Source of the DNA: Deltaproteobacteria bacterium
Lineage (GTDB): Bacteria > Desulfobacterota > Desulfomonilia > UBA1062
Direction: 5' to 3'
NCBI GenBank assembly: GCA_018434685.1
Contig: JAHDOV010000021.1
Coordinates: 103,157-167,156 of the forward strand
Length of the DNA stretch: 64,000 bases
Position numbers and translations under genes: made by a program. Below the pieces are notes generated by a model that made no database searches, was not told the origin of the DNA, and was given only the letters and a program-made list of their open reading frames with translations. Numbering within the stretch: position 1 is the stretch's first letter; every line of letters begins with the position of its first letter. Below, one piece after another: positions 44,451 to 52,069 of this stretch.

Positions 44451-46142
44451 ATGCAGAACGAAGAACTGCGCCTGGCCCAGGTGGAACAGGAAATATCCCG
44501 CACCAAGTACTTTGACCTGTTTGACCTCGCCCCGGTGGGGTATTTTACCCTGAATGAGCAAGGGCTGATCCTGGAGGCAAACCTGACTGCCTCACAGTTA
44601 CTCGGAGTGAAACGAGGCTTGCTGATCAACCTTCCCCTTTCGCGCTTTATCTTCAGGGCTGACCAGGACATTTACTACCTGCATCGCAAACAGCTCACTG
44701 GAATGAACGCGCAGCAAACGTTCGAATTGAGGATGATGAGGCGCGATGGCTCCCCGTGCTGGGTGCTGATGGATATTACCGCTAAACAGGCAGGTGAAAG
44801 CGGCTCGCTCGTGTACAAGGTTGTGATGAGCGACATCGCCAAGCTCAAGCAGGTGGAACAGGAGTTGCTCAGCCATCGTGACCATCTTGAAGAGCTTGTG
44901 AAGGAACGGACTGTTGATCTTGAGAAGAGAAACACACAACTCAAGGAGGAGATAGAGTATCGCAAGCAAGTCGAAGAAGAAAAAAAGGTTCTTGAGTCTC
45001 AGCTAGTCCATACCCAAAAGATGGAGGCCCTGGGAAGATTTGCCGGGGCTATCGCCCATGACCTGAACAATCTCCTGTATCCTGTTATGGTTAATACCGA
45101 GATGCTCCTGGAAGAAACAGCACCTGATGCCTCTTCTTACCCCATGCTAAAACAGGTGCTGTCGTCAACCTATATGCAAAGGGACCTGATAAAGCAGATT
45201 CTTTTTTTCAGCCGGCGAAGCGAGCCGCAACTCTCTGTGATAGAGATTACACCTCTGCTCAAAGAGACACTGGATCTTGTGCGTTCATCTCTCCCGAGCA
45301 CCGTTGAGATCCATACTCACATTGATGCCCCCTCAGATAAGGTAATGGGTGATCCGACGCAGATCCGGCAGGTCATGATGAATCTGTTCGTAAATGCTGC
45401 GGATGCACTGGGGGCTAAGGGTGGCATGATAGAGGTATGCCTTGAAAATACGTACCTCGAGTCGAAGCTGTTCCACCAGGATATGAAGACAGGGAACTAT
45501 CTCCAGCTGAGCGTGAAGGATACCGGGGCTGGAATGACATCGGAGGTAATGGATAAAATATTCGAGCCATTCTTCACCACGAAGAATATGGAACAACGAG
45601 CGCGCGGCATGGGGCTTGCGATTGTACATGGGATCATCAAGAGCCACGCCGGTGTCATCACGGTCGAGAGTGAACCGGGTAAAGGATCCCGGTTCATCGT
45701 ATACCTTCCCCTGACCACGAAGAGACACCCGTCGCTGAACCTGGAAACAGATAAAAACCACGTAACCGGAAGAAAAGGGAAGATCCTCTTGATCGATGAT
45801 GAGGACATCATCCTCTCCAGTGTGAAAAACGCCCTGACGCGATTAGGGTATGACGTGGCTACAGCGATAGACTGCCTGGGGGCCCTCAGGCAGTTCAGGA
45901 ATACCCCTGATGAGTTCGATCTCGTCATTACTGATCTTACGATGCCGCAGAAGACCGGTCTAGAACTCGTGCCAAGACTCATGGATATTCGGCCCGATAT
46001 ACCTGTCATACTGTGTACGGGATTCAGCGATGTCATTGACGAGCAAGAGGCAAAGGCTATGGGTATTCGGGAGCTGCTCTTGAAACCGGTCAGCATCCAT
46101 GAACTGGATTCGGCAATACACAGGGCAATGGAGAAGAGTTGA
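44451..46142 (+). CDS. PAS hybrid histidine kinase, paralogue of the preceding gene
   Basis: 563 residues from the first ATG. PAS domain near 15-130 (KYFDLFDLAPVGYFTLNEQGLI), coiled coil (RDHLEELVKERTVDLEKRN), kinase with H-box GAIAHDLNNLLYPV near 201, NLFVNAADALG, KDTGAGM and RGMGLAIVHGII, and receiver at about 447-560 with LLIDDED, phosphoacceptor VITDLTMPQKTG and KPVS. All active sites are intact. The frame stays open back to 44289, and codons from 44322 on encode HSDDLRKRAEEQL and QILLHELQVHQIELE, matching the N-terminus of the paralogue; no ATG, GTG or TTG lies in that part. The true start may be non-standard, or the original start was lost. Confidence 0.88.
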   Translation: MQNEELRLAQVEQEISRTKYFDLFDLAPVGYFTLNEQGLILEANLTASQLLGVKRGLLINLPLSRFIFRADQDIYYLHRKQLTGMNAQQTFELRMMRRDGSPCWVLMDITAKQAGESGSLVYKVVMSDIAKLKQVEQELLSHRDHLEELVKERTVDLEKRNTQLKEEIEYRKQVEEEKKVLESQLVHTQKMEALGRFAGAIAHDLNNLLYPVMVNTEMLLEETAPDASSYPMLKQVLSSTYMQRDLIKQILFFSRRSEPQLSVIEITPLLKETLDLVRSSLPSTVEIHTHIDAPSDKVMGDPTQIRQVMMNLFVNAADALGAKGGMIEVCLENTYLESKLFHQDMKTGNYLQLSVKDTGAGMTSEVMDKIFEPFFTTKNMEQRARGMGLAIVHGIIKSHAGVITVESEPGKGSRFIVYLPLTTKRHPSLNLETDKNHVTGRKGKILLIDDEDIILSSVKNALTRLGYDVATAIDCLGALRQFRNTPDEFDLVITDLTMPQKTGLELVPRLMDIRPDIPVILCTGFSDVIDEQEAKAMGIRELLLKPVSIHELDSAIHRAMEKS

Positions 46143-46282
46143 ACATGAAATGCAGCAATGTGCCCTGGGGGTAATACCCATTGATTATCGAGGTAAGTGC
46201 AAAACTCTCGGGCTGTCATCCTGCGGAGGCTGGAAGCCAGTAAATACAGAGACTTCTGGGTCTTCACCTTCGCGGGGACGCC

Positions 46283-46372
46283 ATGATATCAGTCCACTAT
46301 CTCAGTTGCCGGTCTTTCCACACTCGTAAAAGGTGATGTCGTCTGTCCTGTCAGAGAGGTCTGGACTTTTGC
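46283..46372 (-). repeat. Diverged repeat B, copy 1 (3' end of the truncated sigma gene)
   Basis: About 90 bases spanning the codons for the odd C-terminal tail, the stop and the flank. A copy of about two-thirds identity lies at 46998-47090 in the same orientation, with the shared plus-strand words ATGATATCAGT and TCTGTCCTGT. Confidence 0.6.
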
Positions 46373-46853
46373 AGGTACACTGCTCGTCCTGAACCGGCCC
46401 TTCATGCGGCAGAAGGTCCGCCAGGATTCCATCATTTTCATTATCCGCCGAGATGTTGCAGTCGAGCTGCACAAGGTTCCCGGCATCTGCAAGGCTGCCT
46501 GTATTGACCTGGTAGCTTTTGTTGGTATGGTTTTTGATGCAGGCCTTGATCCACCAGATCGCATAGGAGATGAACCGCACCCCCACATCCGGGTTGAAGC
46601 GCGTGATGGCCTTTACCAGCCCCAGGTTGGCACACTGAATGATCTCGAGCGGATCATCGACGAGGTGAATGTAGCGCTGGGCTATCTTCCGGGCAAAACG
46701 CATATTGGACATGATGATCGTGTGCCCGGCTTCGGCATCTCCATCTCTGTACCTTCGCGCCAGATCGAGTTCTTCTTCGGCGGTGAGGACCCGATAGTTT
46801 GTGCTGTTTATCGAGAAGAACTTCATGTTCTGTTCAAAAACCTTGCTTTCCAT
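46302..46853 (-). CDS. RpoH-like sigma factor lacking region 4
   Basis: 183 residues from the ATG at 46853 (GGGAGG five bases upstream). Regions 1.2-2.4 are well kept: LTAEEELDLARRYRDGDAEA, MSNMRFARKIAQRYIHLVDDPLEIIQCANLGLVKAITRFNPDVGVRFISYAIWWIKACI (in RpoH the last block is the -10 recognition and core-binding region). A short region-3-like stretch with ADLLPHEGPVQDEQ follows. Then comes a tail unlike sigma, DLSDRTDDITFYECGKTGN, and the stop. The region-4 helix-turn-helix for -35 recognition is absent, and the 160 bases beyond it do not code it in another frame. It may need another protein at promoters or act as a dominant decoy. Confidence 0.8.
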   Translation of the reverse strand: MESKVFEQNMKFFSINSTNYRVLTAEEELDLARRYRDGDAEAGHTIIMSNMRFARKIAQRYIHLVDDPLEIIQCANLGLVKAITRFNPDVGVRFISYAIWWIKACIKNHTNKSYQVNTGSLADAGNLVQLDCNISADNENDGILADLLPHEGPVQDEQCTCKSPDLSDRTDDITFYECGKTGN

Positions 46854-46997
46854 ACATCCTCCCTTGGTGAACAAGTCGCTCTGTGTGCTTCATGCGGATC
46901 ACATGAGGGGAACAGGTATCTCTGTTGATAAGAACGCTCAAACACAGAACTGCTTATATTCAATTGTTATGCCACCGGCCGGAGCGATCAGAAGAAG

Positions 46998-47090
46998 AAT
47001 GATATCAGTTCAATATCTCAATTGCCGAGTTTCCCATACCCGTACATGGTTGTGCTTTCTGTCCTGTGGGAGAGGACAGGTCTTTTTCTA
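46998..47090 (-). repeat. Diverged repeat B, copy 2
   Basis: Related to 46283-46372. Its last codons read MYGYGKLGN-stop against FYECGKTGN-stop in copy 1, but frame is lost a few codons earlier, so it is not coding now. Confidence 0.6.
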
Positions 47091-47114
47091 CAGGACAGCC
47101 GTCGAACCGGGACA

Positions 47115-47230
47115 ATCAATGATGGGAGAGCGCATGCTTCTTGAGTAAGGCATATAATCGGGAACGCGAGATCCCTGAGATCTTGCACGCCGTTTCGACA
47201 GCATCATTGGAATCAATTCACATCCTGCTC
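47115..47230 (-). pseudogene. Remnant helix-turn-helix tail of an NtrC-type activator
   Basis: Minus-strand reading from about 47230: NAVETACKISGISRSRLYALL then KKHALSHH and a stop (TGA near 47118-47120). This matches the C-terminal helix-turn-helix of the adjacent activator (HIKTACSISGLSRSRLYALLN) over its whole length, with the rest of the gene missing. It is a decayed partial duplicate lying just downstream of the intact gene. Confidence 0.7.
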
Positions 47231-47241
47231 GAAAGGAGTCT

Positions 47242-48657
47242 TCATGAAGGGAAAGGGCTGCAGGTCATTCCGTACTTGTTCAGAAGGGCATACAGACGTG
47301 AACGTGAAAGCCCGGAGATGCTGCATGCCGTCTTGATATGACCTTTTGTCCGGTGCATCAATTCCTTGAGATATTGTTTTTCTATCTCACCGATGGCCTC
47401 TTCCCGGAACTCTTTGAGGCCTGAAAGCGTTTTGTTTGTCAGGGTGCTGGCCGGTTTCATTTTCTTGTCTGCAACCGTGTTCTGCTTTGCCTGGACATGG
47501 ATATGCTGGGGGAGATGTTTGGGAACCAGCATGGGACTGTCGTGTGCAAGGGTGAGTGCACCCTCGATTGCATGGATCAATTCCCGGACGTTACCCGGCC
47601 AGGAATACTGCAGGAGGGTTTCCGTAAATGGCGCACTGAGCCGCTTTGGTTTCAGGTCGTATTTTTTGCTGAGCCTATGCAGGTAGTAGTTCGTTAACTC
47701 GAGGATATCCTCGGGCCGTTCTCTCAATGGCGGGATATGGATGCTTACGGCTTGAAGTCTGAAAAGGAGGTCTTTCCTGAAACTGTTCATCTCCGCCATC
47801 TTTCCCAGATCCTGGTTCGTGGCGGAAATGACCCTGAAATTGCTCTCGATCTCGGTGGTCTTTCCCACAGGACGGAAGCGTCCTCCCTGAAGTATCCGCA
47901 GAAAACTCTTCTGGGCGAGTATGGGAAGCTCCCCTACTTCGTCCAGGAAAAGAGTCCCCTTGTGGGCCTGGGTGATCAGGCCGTGCTGTGATTTCTCCGC
48001 ACCGGTATACGATCCCTTCTCATGACCGAAGAGGATGCTCTCCACCAGGTTCGGAGACAACGCGGCACAGTCCACCACAACAAAGTCATTGCCGGTGCGC
48101 GCCGAGTTGTTATGGATTGCCCGCGCAAAGAGGTCTTTGCCGGTCCCTGTCTCACCGGAGAGCATTACATTGGAATCATTGTTGAAGGTCTTGCTCAGTA
48201 GGGCCAGACACTCTTTCATCTTGGGACTGTGTCCGAGTATCCCTTCTTTCTCGAAGCTGACGGGCATCTCCGGTTGCCTGGTACTGTCGTGGTAGAGGAG
48301 TACATCTTTCAATAGTTGGGCAAAGTCCTTCATTGTAAAGGGTTTTTCAAGGTAATCCCAGGCCCCGAGCGAAAGAGCGGTCTCCACGGAATCCGGGTCG
48401 GCATAAGCGGTAATGATGATCACCTCAGGGCTCCCGTGGCTCTTTGTGATTTGCGGGAGCATCTCGATACCGTTTCCATCGGGCATATTCACATCAAGGA
48501 ACACGACATCGAAAGGTTCCGACTGAATGGCCCTGATACCCTCTTTGAGGGTAAGGGCGCTGGAGGGATCGCAACCTAATGTCCTGGCAATGTTTGCTAT
48601 GGAAGTGCAGACAAGGCTGTCGTCATCGATAATGAGAATCTTTTTCAGACCTTCCAT
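47242..48657 (-). CDS. NtrC-family sigma-54 response regulator
   Basis: 471 residues. Receiver at 1-120 with IIDDDS and phosphoacceptor Asp55 in VVFLDVNMPDG. AAA+ domain at about 140-375: Walker A GETGTGKDLFARAI near 166; the sigma-54 loop reads GSYTGA rather than GAFTGA near 225, keeping Thr and Gly; Walker B LFLDEVGELP. Fis-type helix-turn-helix at 425-460 (ACSISGLSRSRLYALLN). The hybrid kinase gene at 48704-49969 lies upstream on the same strand, 46 bases away, and is the likely partner. The start has a weak ribosome binding site. Confidence 0.92.
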   Translation of the reverse strand: MEGLKKILIIDDDSLVCTSIANIARTLGCDPSSALTLKEGIRAIQSEPFDVVFLDVNMPDGNGIEMLPQITKSHGSPEVIIITAYADPDSVETALSLGAWDYLEKPFTMKDFAQLLKDVLLYHDSTRQPEMPVSFEKEGILGHSPKMKECLALLSKTFNNDSNVMLSGETGTGKDLFARAIHNNSARTGNDFVVVDCAALSPNLVESILFGHEKGSYTGAEKSQHGLITQAHKGTLFLDEVGELPILAQKSFLRILQGGRFRPVGKTTEIESNFRVISATNQDLGKMAEMNSFRKDLLFRLQAVSIHIPPLRERPEDILELTNYYLHRLSKKYDLKPKRLSAPFTETLLQYSWPGNVRELIHAIEGALTLAHDSPMLVPKHLPQHIHVQAKQNTVADKKMKPASTLTNKTLSGLKEFREEAIGEIEKQYLKELMHRTKGHIKTACSISGLSRSRLYALLNKYGMTCSPFPS

Positions 48658-48703
48658 AGGAATTTCATAGTATAACCCTTTTTTTCTCTGTTGTAAAGCG
48701 CTC

Positions 48704-49969
48704 TTAGCTCAGCACACGCTGCAAGGCATTCAGGAGTTGGGTCTTGGAAAAAGGCTTGTGGATATATGCATGGATGTCTGTCCGGCTGTTCTGCAGTTTC
48801 TGGATGGCTTCTTTGGAACCTGAGCAGATAAGTACCGGCATATCTTTCCGGATCTCCCGCACCTTTGCTGCCAGTTCGATGCCTTTCATCCTCGGCATGA
48901 CCTGATCGGTTATGAGAAGGACGAATTTATCGGGTTCATTTCTGAAGAGGTTCAATGCTTTCTCTGGGTCGGAGGTTGAGATAACGTTATAACCCAGCTG
49001 GACCAGCGATTGATGGATACTGCGCAATTCCACTGTATTGTCGTCCACCAGGAGTATATTCTCGCCCTGGCCGCTCATCTCTTGACCCGGTAGAATGGGC
49101 ACGTCTTGTGCTTGTGAGCACAGTGGGAAAAAGACCTTGAATCTCGTTCCCTTTCCAATCTCGCTCTGGAAGAGTACCGAACCATTGGTTTTTCGTATCA
49201 CTTCATATGCGACAGCCAGCCCCAGCCCGCTACCCTTGATTGCCTTCCGGGTGGTGAAGAACGGTTCAAATATCCTCTCTTGTATTTCAGGGCTGATGCC
49301 GCATCCAGTATCACGCACGGTAAGCAGCACATACTTCCCGGGGGTGAGGTCGGAGACAATGGCCGGGCAGCCGACAGCGACCTCGGTCTCTTTGAGAGAT
49401 ACACCGAGAAAGCCCTTGCCCTGGCTCATGGACTGCACAGCGTTCATGCAGAGATTGACAATCAGCTGATAGATCTGAGTCGGGTCTGCATTTACCAGGC
49501 TTTCTTGTGCGTTTACCCATTGCCGGGAGGTGATACGCACAGGCAACGACCGTTTGATGAAGGTAAGGGCCTCCTGAACAATCCCTCCCAGGAAAATGGG
49601 TTTGAGGCATATTTTATTTCCGGTACCGAACTGATTGATCCGACTGACCAGGTTTTTCCCGAGTTGTGCCGCCTCGATAATTTCATCAAGGTATTCTTGT
49701 TCCTGTTTCCCATAGAGATTCAAGGCCGAGAGAAGCTCGGCATTAAGCAGGATGGGCTGGAGTATGTTCTTTAAATCATGGGCTATTACACGCGAAAACT
49801 TACCGAGGGCCTCGATCTTCCGGGCCTGTATGAGCTGGATCTCGAGCCTTTTCCTCTCTTCTTCAGCCTGCTTATGGACTTTTTCAGATAGTTCTAATTC
49901 AGAGATCCGGTTATACGCTCCCGCCAGTTCATGAATGAGTTGCTCTTTTGATTTTTTTCCATCGTTCAT
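48704..49969 (-). CDS. Hybrid histidine kinase with C-terminal receiver
   Basis: 421 residues, cytoplasmic. A coiled coil (1-50) leads to the H-box FSRVIAHDLKNILQPI near 59, then ATP-binding motifs NLCMNAVQSM, RDTGCGI and GSGLGLAVAYEVI, and a receiver at about 300-418 with LLVDDNT, phosphoacceptor LLITDQVMPRMKG and HKPFS. There is no sensor domain, so input must come from a partner or through the coiled coil. It is upstream of the NtrC-type activator on the same strand. The kinase core resembles the two hybrid kinases at 42-46 kb (same HDLNN-type box). Confidence 0.9.
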   Translation of the reverse strand: MNDGKKSKEQLIHELAGAYNRISELELSEKVHKQAEEERKRLEIQLIQARKIEALGKFSRVIAHDLKNILQPILLNAELLSALNLYGKQEQEYLDEIIEAAQLGKNLVSRINQFGTGNKICLKPIFLGGIVQEALTFIKRSLPVRITSRQWVNAQESLVNADPTQIYQLIVNLCMNAVQSMSQGKGFLGVSLKETEVAVGCPAIVSDLTPGKYVLLTVRDTGCGISPEIQERIFEPFFTTRKAIKGSGLGLAVAYEVIRKTNGSVLFQSEIGKGTRFKVFFPLCSQAQDVPILPGQEMSGQGENILLVDDNTVELRSIHQSLVQLGYNVISTSDPEKALNLFRNEPDKFVLLITDQVMPRMKGIELAAKVREIRKDMPVLICSGSKEAIQKLQNSRTDIHAYIHKPFSKTQLLNALQRVLS

Positions 49970-50181
49970 ATCTTCGCCCTATCCGAAGGAACATCTTTGC
50001 TGGGAGAGATTCTTGTTGAGTCATCTTTCCTTATCACACTCTCACCCTCATAACCCTTAATAAATAATGCCCGGCTTGTCTTGGGCAAGCATAAACAGGA
50101 GCGATGGAATGTATATGAATATGCTCAGTTCCGACGTTCTCCTCAATGCATGGGCCTTTCTTGGCTGTTTCCCGGGCAAGG

Positions 50182-50901
50182 TTACGCATCGGACACAGCG
50201 GATTGAACTGGAAAGCCGGCATGCGTCCGAATCACATGTTTCAATCTTTTCAGGGATCTTAACTGGATCTGTCTGACGCGTGCCTTGCTTATTCCGAGTT
50301 GAATACCGATTCCTTTGAGTGTCACGGGCGGATCTAGAAAATAACGCTGCTTCAGGACCGAGACCTCCCTTTCCGACAGATAGGTGAAGCAGTGGTACAG
50401 CAGGGATGATATCTTATGGGATACCTCCCTGTCACAATACAGTCTCTCGGGATCGGTTGCCTCAGTGAGACAGTCAATACATGTGCTGCCATCACTTCTC
50501 AGACACTCTTCCAGGAAGAACAACTTCCCGGTCTGACTCGGGGTTCCTGTGGAGATCTTTGTGTGCTTCTCCATGAATGTCCTGATGGTAGACTCAATCC
50601 ACCGGACCGCATAGTATCCGAAGGGTATCCCTCGTTCAGGATCAAACCTGTTTAGTGCCTTGATCAGTCCAAGATTTCCTTCCTGGATCAACTCGAGATG
50701 GTTGTGGCCGGAATAGAAATATTTACTGCTCACCTTCACGACAAGCCTGAGGTTTGCCTGGATTATCTGCTGTCCTGCTGTTTCGTCACCCCCCTGATAC
50801 TGTCTTGCAAGCTCACACTCCTTCTTCTGGGATAGCCGCGGGTATTGATGTATATAGTTGTAATACTCCAGAAGATCCGGACTCTCAGAATAGTGGTCCA
50901 T
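50182..50901 (-). CDS. RpoH-like sigma-70 family factor
   Basis: 239 residues from the ATG at 50901 (AAGGAAC upstream); longer frame to 51030 overlaps the neighbour. Region 2: LSQKKECELARQYQGGDETA, QANLRLVVKVSSKYFYSGHNHLELIQEGNLGLIKALNRFDPERGIPFGYYAVRWI. An RpoH-box-like QTGKLFFLEECLRS follows, then a short region 3 and a region 4 helix-turn-helix LSEREVSVLKQRYF, GIGIQLGISKARVRQIQLRSLKRL. Full-length RpoH has about 280 residues; the loss is in region 3. It is probably an alternative stress sigma factor. The truncated sigma gene at 46302 is a distant paralogue. Confidence 0.88.
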   Translation of the reverse strand: MDHYSESPDLLEYYNYIHQYPRLSQKKECELARQYQGGDETAGQQIIQANLRLVVKVSSKYFYSGHNHLELIQEGNLGLIKALNRFDPERGIPFGYYAVRWIESTIRTFMEKHTKISTGTPSQTGKLFFLEECLRSDGSTCIDCLTEATDPERLYCDREVSHKISSLLYHCFTYLSEREVSVLKQRYFLDPPVTLKGIGIQLGISKARVRQIQLRSLKRLKHVIRTHAGFPVQSAVSDA

Positions 50902-50914
50902 GGGTTGTTCCTTC

Positions 50915-51187
50915 TCAGTCCTGTGATTCGATCGAGAGTTCATAGTGATATCCCGGTATAAGGGAAAGAGCGGAAAACATTTGTGTGAGTTCCAGGAGCC
51001 CCATATTTTCTTTGCCGTGTCCGAGTTCATAGGCGACAGATGATTTTATGCTGCTCCCTGAAGGGACCATTTTCAAACCTATACTCTTTGAAAAAAACGG
51101 AAGGCGTTGTTTTAAGAACTCGCTGTACTTTTTATTGACCTCATGTGCTGCCTGTGATGACCATGTTTCATATACTTTAATTACCAT
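50915..51187 (-). CDS. Small protein of unknown function (90 residues)
   Basis: Soluble and mixed alpha/beta (MVIKVYETWSSQAAHEVNKK ... GYHYELSIESQD), of a size like one dimeric ferredoxin-type or ABM-like domain, but without a clear family match. AAGGAGAATCAT precedes the ATG. It ends 13 bases before the sigma gene, so the two are probably cotranscribed and it could be a regulator or partner of that sigma factor. Confidence 0.65.
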   Translation of the reverse strand: MVIKVYETWSSQAAHEVNKKYSEFLKQRLPFFSKSIGLKMVPSGSSIKSSVAYELGHGKENMGLLELTQMFSALSLIPGYHYELSIESQD

Positions 51188-51240
51188 ATGATTCTCCTTG
51201 AGAAATTTGCCTGATATCGTTTGGTAATGGAAAGCACATA

Positions 51241-51504
51241 TCAGATGAGCCAGGCGGCATAGTTTCTTTTGATGTCCTGGATATTCATGAATCTGATCCG
51301 TCCTGTTTCAAACATCCGGTAGACAATCCGGACCACATCACTCATCTGCTCATGATCAGGTTTTCTGTCGAGGTCGGAATCTGCGGGGACCCTCAAAATG
51401 GAACATTGAGCCGCATTGATTTCTTCCATGAGATCATACAGTGTGGTCAATTTTGTTGAACTTGATCCGGGTTTATGGGGCGTCGATTCATTGGGCATGT
51501 TCAT
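51241..51504 (-). CDS. Small protein of unknown function (87 residues)
   Basis: From ATG 51504 (AAAAGGAGATTTCCT upstream): a disordered start (MNMPNESTPHKPGSSSTK), then a helical part LYDLMEEINAAQCSILRVP and VVRIVYRMFETGRIRFMNIQDIKRNYAAWLI. No family recognised. It is the first gene of the minus-strand run 51504-50182 with the sigma factor. Confidence 0.6.
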   Translation of the reverse strand: MNMPNESTPHKPGSSSTKLTTLYDLMEEINAAQCSILRVPADSDLDRKPDHEQMSDVVRIVYRMFETGRIRFMNIQDIKRNYAAWLI

Positions 51505-52069
51505 AGGAAATCTCCTTTTAATGTCTTGATGCACCCTGGACATTATTTGCGGGAATATCTTATGATTCTAAGAATTGATGTGAATACAATTGTTGTGCCA
51601 TTTATGCTGTCTATAATATGATTAGTGATATCGATCTGATGGATGTAGTTGCACTGCGGCTAATGAAGTGGGACAGCTTGCTGAATGTCCTGCCGGTGAG
51701 GACAAATCCTTTGTAACAGGATTATTTAAAACCTCTGAAGACAAATAGAAACGTCCCAATTCGCTGTTAAGTGAACCGGACACTTTATCATGCTTCGTTG
51801 TGGCCGACTGGCCATGCCTGTTAGGCAGTATGCGTATACTATACACATACTGATTCCTCTGTGGGGATCACCTTAAGAGTGAGGGCTGGCAGGTATCCCT
51901 GTTCACGTTCTTTTGATTAACTCACAGAGCCTGTACATTGTTGAGTCAAGCTGTTCTTGGTTACGATAAGTAGTTGCCTTTTAATGAAGTGATGTGATAA
52001 TGCCGATTAATCATATCAATAAATGAAGCGATTGGAGTGCATAATCGCTTCATGAGGAGAAACGGTTGG
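51505..52069. other. 565-base intergenic region
   Basis: Between the divergent sigma-gene run and fic. It holds the near-perfect inverted repeat at 51828-51850. Otherwise A/T-rich sequence with stops in all frames; no RNA gene or insertion sequence recognised. A 74-codon minus-strand frame at 51622-51846 has no ribosome binding site and is not called. Confidence 0.5.
51828..51850. promoter_or_regulatory. Near-perfect inverted repeat, possible operator
   Basis: GTATGCGTATA, one base, TATACACATAC: 11-base arms with a single mismatch. It lies about 220 bases upstream of fic and 320 bases upstream of the divergent small gene. No regulator can be assigned. Confidence 0.4.

Noticed and set aside
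47141..47341. Plus-strand 66-codon frame with internal repeat
   Set aside because: It is antisense to the two related helix-turn-helix tails; the repeat reflects their duplication.
51622..51846. 74-codon minus-strand frame
   Set aside because: No ribosome binding site, no family, and it covers the inverted repeat.
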